Shown: in pieces, positions 17,278 through 18,790 of the stretch
How the letters are laid out: the number at the start of each line of letters is the position of its first letter
Numbering within the stretch: position 1 is the stretch's first letter
Source of the DNA: Paracoccaceae bacterium
Lineage (GTDB): Bacteria; Pseudomonadota; Alphaproteobacteria; Rhodobacterales; Rhodobacteraceae
Assembly: GCA_007119835.1 (NCBI GenBank)
Contig: SKOX01000291.1
Span: forward strand, 1-18,790
DNA length: 18,790 nucleotides
Direction of reading: 5' to 3'
Program-made: the position numbers and the translations under genes
Notes under the pieces: generated by a model
What the model was told of the DNA's origin: nothing
Databases searched by the model: none
What the model saw: the letters and a program-made list of their open reading frames with translations, nothing else

Positions 17278-17688
17278 ATGACCTTGCCATCGCCACACGG
17301 CGCGCTTCAGCCTGGGCTGGCCGTCTTCGTCGTGGAGGACGAGTTCCTGATCTCGCTGGAGCTTGCGGACGTCCTCCAGCGGAACGAATGCCGCGTGGTC
17401 GGCCCGGCGCCGACGGTGGCGGATGCGCTTGCGCTGCTCGAGCGCGAGGCACCGGCGGCGGCGGTTCTCGACGTCACGCTGCGGGGCGAGCGGGTCACAC
17501 CGGTGGCCGCGGCGCTGCGGCGGCGGGGCATTCCTTACGTGCTCGCGAGCGCCTGCGACGGGCGGGAGACGGACGGCCATCCCGAGCTCGAGGGCGTGGA
17601 GAACCTGGGCAAGCCGACGCAGCCCGGGCGCCTCATCGAGAGCCTCGCGCGCATCACCGACGGCCGACATCGCGGAGACGGGGGCTGA
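17278..17688 (+). CDS. Single-domain response regulator (receiver only)
   Basis: A 136-residue protein made of one CheY-like receiver and no output domain. Seen residues: acidic pocket Glu20-Asp21 in VFVVEDEFLISLELADVL, phospho-acceptor Asp65 in AAVLDVTLRGE, a switch Ser91 in VLASAC, and Lys112 in NLGKPTQPGRLIESL. The LGKPTQPGRL wording replaces the usual KP[FY]. It matches the small alphaproteobacterial receivers that start with VEDE.LI and have VLDV.L.GE, often used as phosphate sinks or in general stress or motility relays. No kinase gene is adjacent. The ATG at 17278 has GGAG six bases upstream; the longer frame from 16915 overlaps pheA. The specific pathway is unknown. Confidence 0.86.
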   Translation: MTLPSPHGALQPGLAVFVVEDEFLISLELADVLQRNECRVVGPAPTVADALALLEREAPAAAVLDVTLRGERVTPVAAALRRRGIPYVLASACDGRETDGHPELEGVENLGKPTQPGRLIESLARITDGRHRGDGG

Positions 17689-17757
17689 AGCGGCAGCACG
17701 CGCCAAAGACCTGCGGCAGGCGACGAAATCGAGAGGCCGGCGAGAGGAGCCGCGACG

Positions 17758-17786
17758 AAAAAGGGCCGGCGCGATCGCGCCGGCCC
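17758..17786 (-). terminator. Intrinsic terminator of the Bax-inhibitor family gene
   Basis: A perfect 24-base palindrome at 17763-17786 (12-bp arms, GGGCCGGCGCGA and its complement) is followed on the minus strand by five T residues (17758-17762). It lies 30 bases after the minus-strand stop. On the + strand there is no clean T-run, so it mainly serves the minus strand, but the long stem could also block the convergent transcript. Confidence 0.8.
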
Positions 17787-17816
17787 GTTCTCGCGTCTTC
17801 CCTTTCGGTTCCCGCG

Positions 17817-18593
17817 TCAGTCGCGCTGGCCGAGGAACTGAAGGAGGAACATGAACATGTTGATGAAGTTGATGTAGAGCGACAGCGCGCCGAGGATGGC
17901 AGCCTTGCCGAGATAGGCCTCGCCGTCGGTGCCGCGCATCATCAGGTATTCGTTCTTCAGCCGCTGGGTGTCGTAGGCGGTCAGGCCCGCGAAGATCAGC
18001 ACGCCGATCACCGAGACGGCGAACTGCAGCGCCGCCGAGGCGATGAAGAGGTTGATGACCATCGCCACGATCAGGCCGATCACGCCCATGATCAGGAAGG
18101 TGCCCCAGCCGGAGAGGTCCTTCTTGGTCGTGTAGCCGTAGAGGCTGAGGCCGGCGAAGGCGATCGCGGTCACGAAAAAGGTCTGGGCGATCGACATGCC
18201 GGTGAAGACGGCGAAGATCCAGCCGATCGACAGGCCCATAACGGCCGCAAAGGCCCAGAACACCGTCTGAGCGGTCGACTCGGACATCCGGTTGATGCCG
18301 GCCGCGAAGCCGAAGACGAAGGCGAGCGGCGCGAACATGATCACCCAGCGCAGCGGCGAGGTGTAGAGCGCCGCCACGACGTTCTCCGGAACGACGACGG
18401 TCGGCTCGCCCGCGACGACGCGTGCGAAGTCCGTGCCGACGATCCACGCGACGAGGCCGGTGATGACCATGGCCACGGCCATCAGGCCGTAGACCTTGTT
18501 CATGTGGGCGCGCAGCCCCTCGTCGATATACCCTGTACGGACGTCTGCCCCGGCCCGTGCCCCGGTGCGGCGGACGCTGTCGTATTCAGCCAT
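17817..18593 (-). CDS. Bax inhibitor-1 (BI-1/YccA/YbhL) family membrane protein
   Basis: A 258-residue inner-membrane protein with about seven hydrophobic helices: residues 34-53, 80-100, 107-130, 132-155, 160-185, 190-207 and 225-253, after a charged N-terminal tail of about 30 residues. The family signature AYDTQRLKNEY follows helix 6, and the acidic residue pair typical of BI-1 calcium-leak channels (Asp in AYDTQ and near the C-terminal end) is partly visible. Bacterial members are linked to calcium/proton leak (YetJ) or interact with FtsH (YccA); which applies here is not known. AGGAGG lies six bases before the ATG. It is a single-gene unit with its own promoter and terminator. Confidence 0.94.
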   Translation of the reverse strand: MAEYDSVRRTGARAGADVRTGYIDEGLRAHMNKVYGLMAVAMVITGLVAWIVGTDFARVVAGEPTVVVPENVVAALYTSPLRWVIMFAPLAFVFGFAAGINRMSESTAQTVFWAFAAVMGLSIGWIFAVFTGMSIAQTFFVTAIAFAGLSLYGYTTKKDLSGWGTFLIMGVIGLIVAMVINLFIASAALQFAVSVIGVLIFAGLTAYDTQRLKNEYLMMRGTDGEAYLGKAAILGALSLYINFINMFMFLLQFLGQRD

Positions 18594-18653
18594 GAACTAC
18601 CCTCCTGGCGATCCCTGTCTTCCCCAGCAGGTTTCCCTGCCACATCAACGCAA

Positions 18654-18682
18654 TATATCGGCCGGCCGATGACGCCATTCAA
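18654..18682 (-). promoter_or_regulatory. Candidate promoter of the Bax-inhibitor family gene
   Basis: On the minus strand TTGAAT (18677-18682), a 17-base spacer, and GATATA (18654-18659, within GATATATT) lie about 60 bases before the ATG at 18593. It is the only AT-rich -10-like patch near the gene. Confidence 0.45.
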
Positions 18683-18693
18683 GTCGGCCATCG

Positions 18694-18753
18694 CCCGCCC
18701 ACATGATGTTTATGACGAAAATCCTCATGTTTGTCACGCGCCTCATGGGCGGG
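18694..18753. repeat. Interrupted inverted repeat upstream of the Bax-inhibitor gene
   Basis: CCCGCCCACATGA (18694-18706) pairs with TCATGGGCGGG (18743-18753) apart from a two-base gap, around a 36-base AT-richer loop that itself repeats CATGA/CTCATG-like words. It lies between the stop of the upstream minus-strand reading frame and the promoter, so it may be that gene's terminator or an operator. Confidence 0.4.
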
Positions 18754-18757
18754 TGCG

Positions 18758-18790
18758 TCATTCCTCCGCCTGTCCCACGAGATCGAGGAC
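18758..18790 (-). CDS. Possible 3' end of a minus-strand gene running off the window
   Basis: The last ten codons on the minus strand read VLDLVGQAEE and then TGA (18758-18760). The composition looks like a protein C-terminus and the inverted repeat begins just after the stop, but ten residues are too few to name a family or to be sure the frame is real. Confidence 0.3.
   Translation of the reverse strand, partial: VLDLVGQAEE

Noticed and set aside
16945..18447. 500-residue minus-strand frame across the response regulator and Bax-inhibitor genes
   Set aside because: It shadows two well-supported genes and includes the terminator palindrome; no domain is visible.

Overview
The window is a GC-rich stretch of chromosome from an alphaproteobacterium. 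The evidence is a CckA hybrid kinase with the alphaproteobacterial domain layout, a recA gene preceded by the alphaproteobacterial LexA operator GAAC-N7-GAAC, and recA directly followed by alaS. Codon use is uniformly GC-rich and there are no transposases, integrases, phage genes or CRISPR arrays. This is core genome. I cannot name the genus from sequence alone; Hyphomicrobiales or Rhodobacterales relatives are plausible.

Left part (1-9700), all on the + strand: the 3' two-thirds of queA (tRNA queuosine synthesis), a 12-helix MFS transporter, cckA (cell-cycle phosphorelay kinase), SOS-type recA, a 469-base gap rich in inverted repeats, and alaS. AlaS is followed at 2-4 base spacing by two tandem paralogous DUF1330 genes, then by a 60-residue protein of unknown function.

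Middle (9690-15420): rsfS and rlmH, two ribosome-related genes, lie on the + strand. rsfS has no ATG, GTG or TTG start in frame and probably starts at CTG behind a perfect AGGAGG. They converge on a four-gene minus-strand operon for an Mla/Pqi-like lipid transporter: a STAS-MlaE permease fusion, the MlaF ATPase, a 679-residue MlaD/MCE protein with a very long repetitive helical tail, and an outer-membrane-type auxiliary lipoprotein. Spacing is 0, 8 and 8 bases, so the genes are almost certainly co-transcribed. The proteins would form an inner-membrane ABC core, a periplasmic lipid conduit and an outer-membrane partner.

Right part (15520-18790): tRNA-Leu(CAA) on +, the small SRP RNA on - with a very good promoter, pheA (prephenate dehydratase with ACT domain), a small single-domain response regulator, and on the minus strand a Bax-inhibitor-1 family membrane protein with its own intrinsic terminator and a plausible promoter. 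The last 33 bases appear to be the 3' end of another minus-strand gene.

No clearly undescribed system stands out. The most unusual items are the repeat-extended MCE protein, the CTG-started rsfS, the hairpin-rich recA-alaS gap, and the alaS-linked DUF1330 pair.
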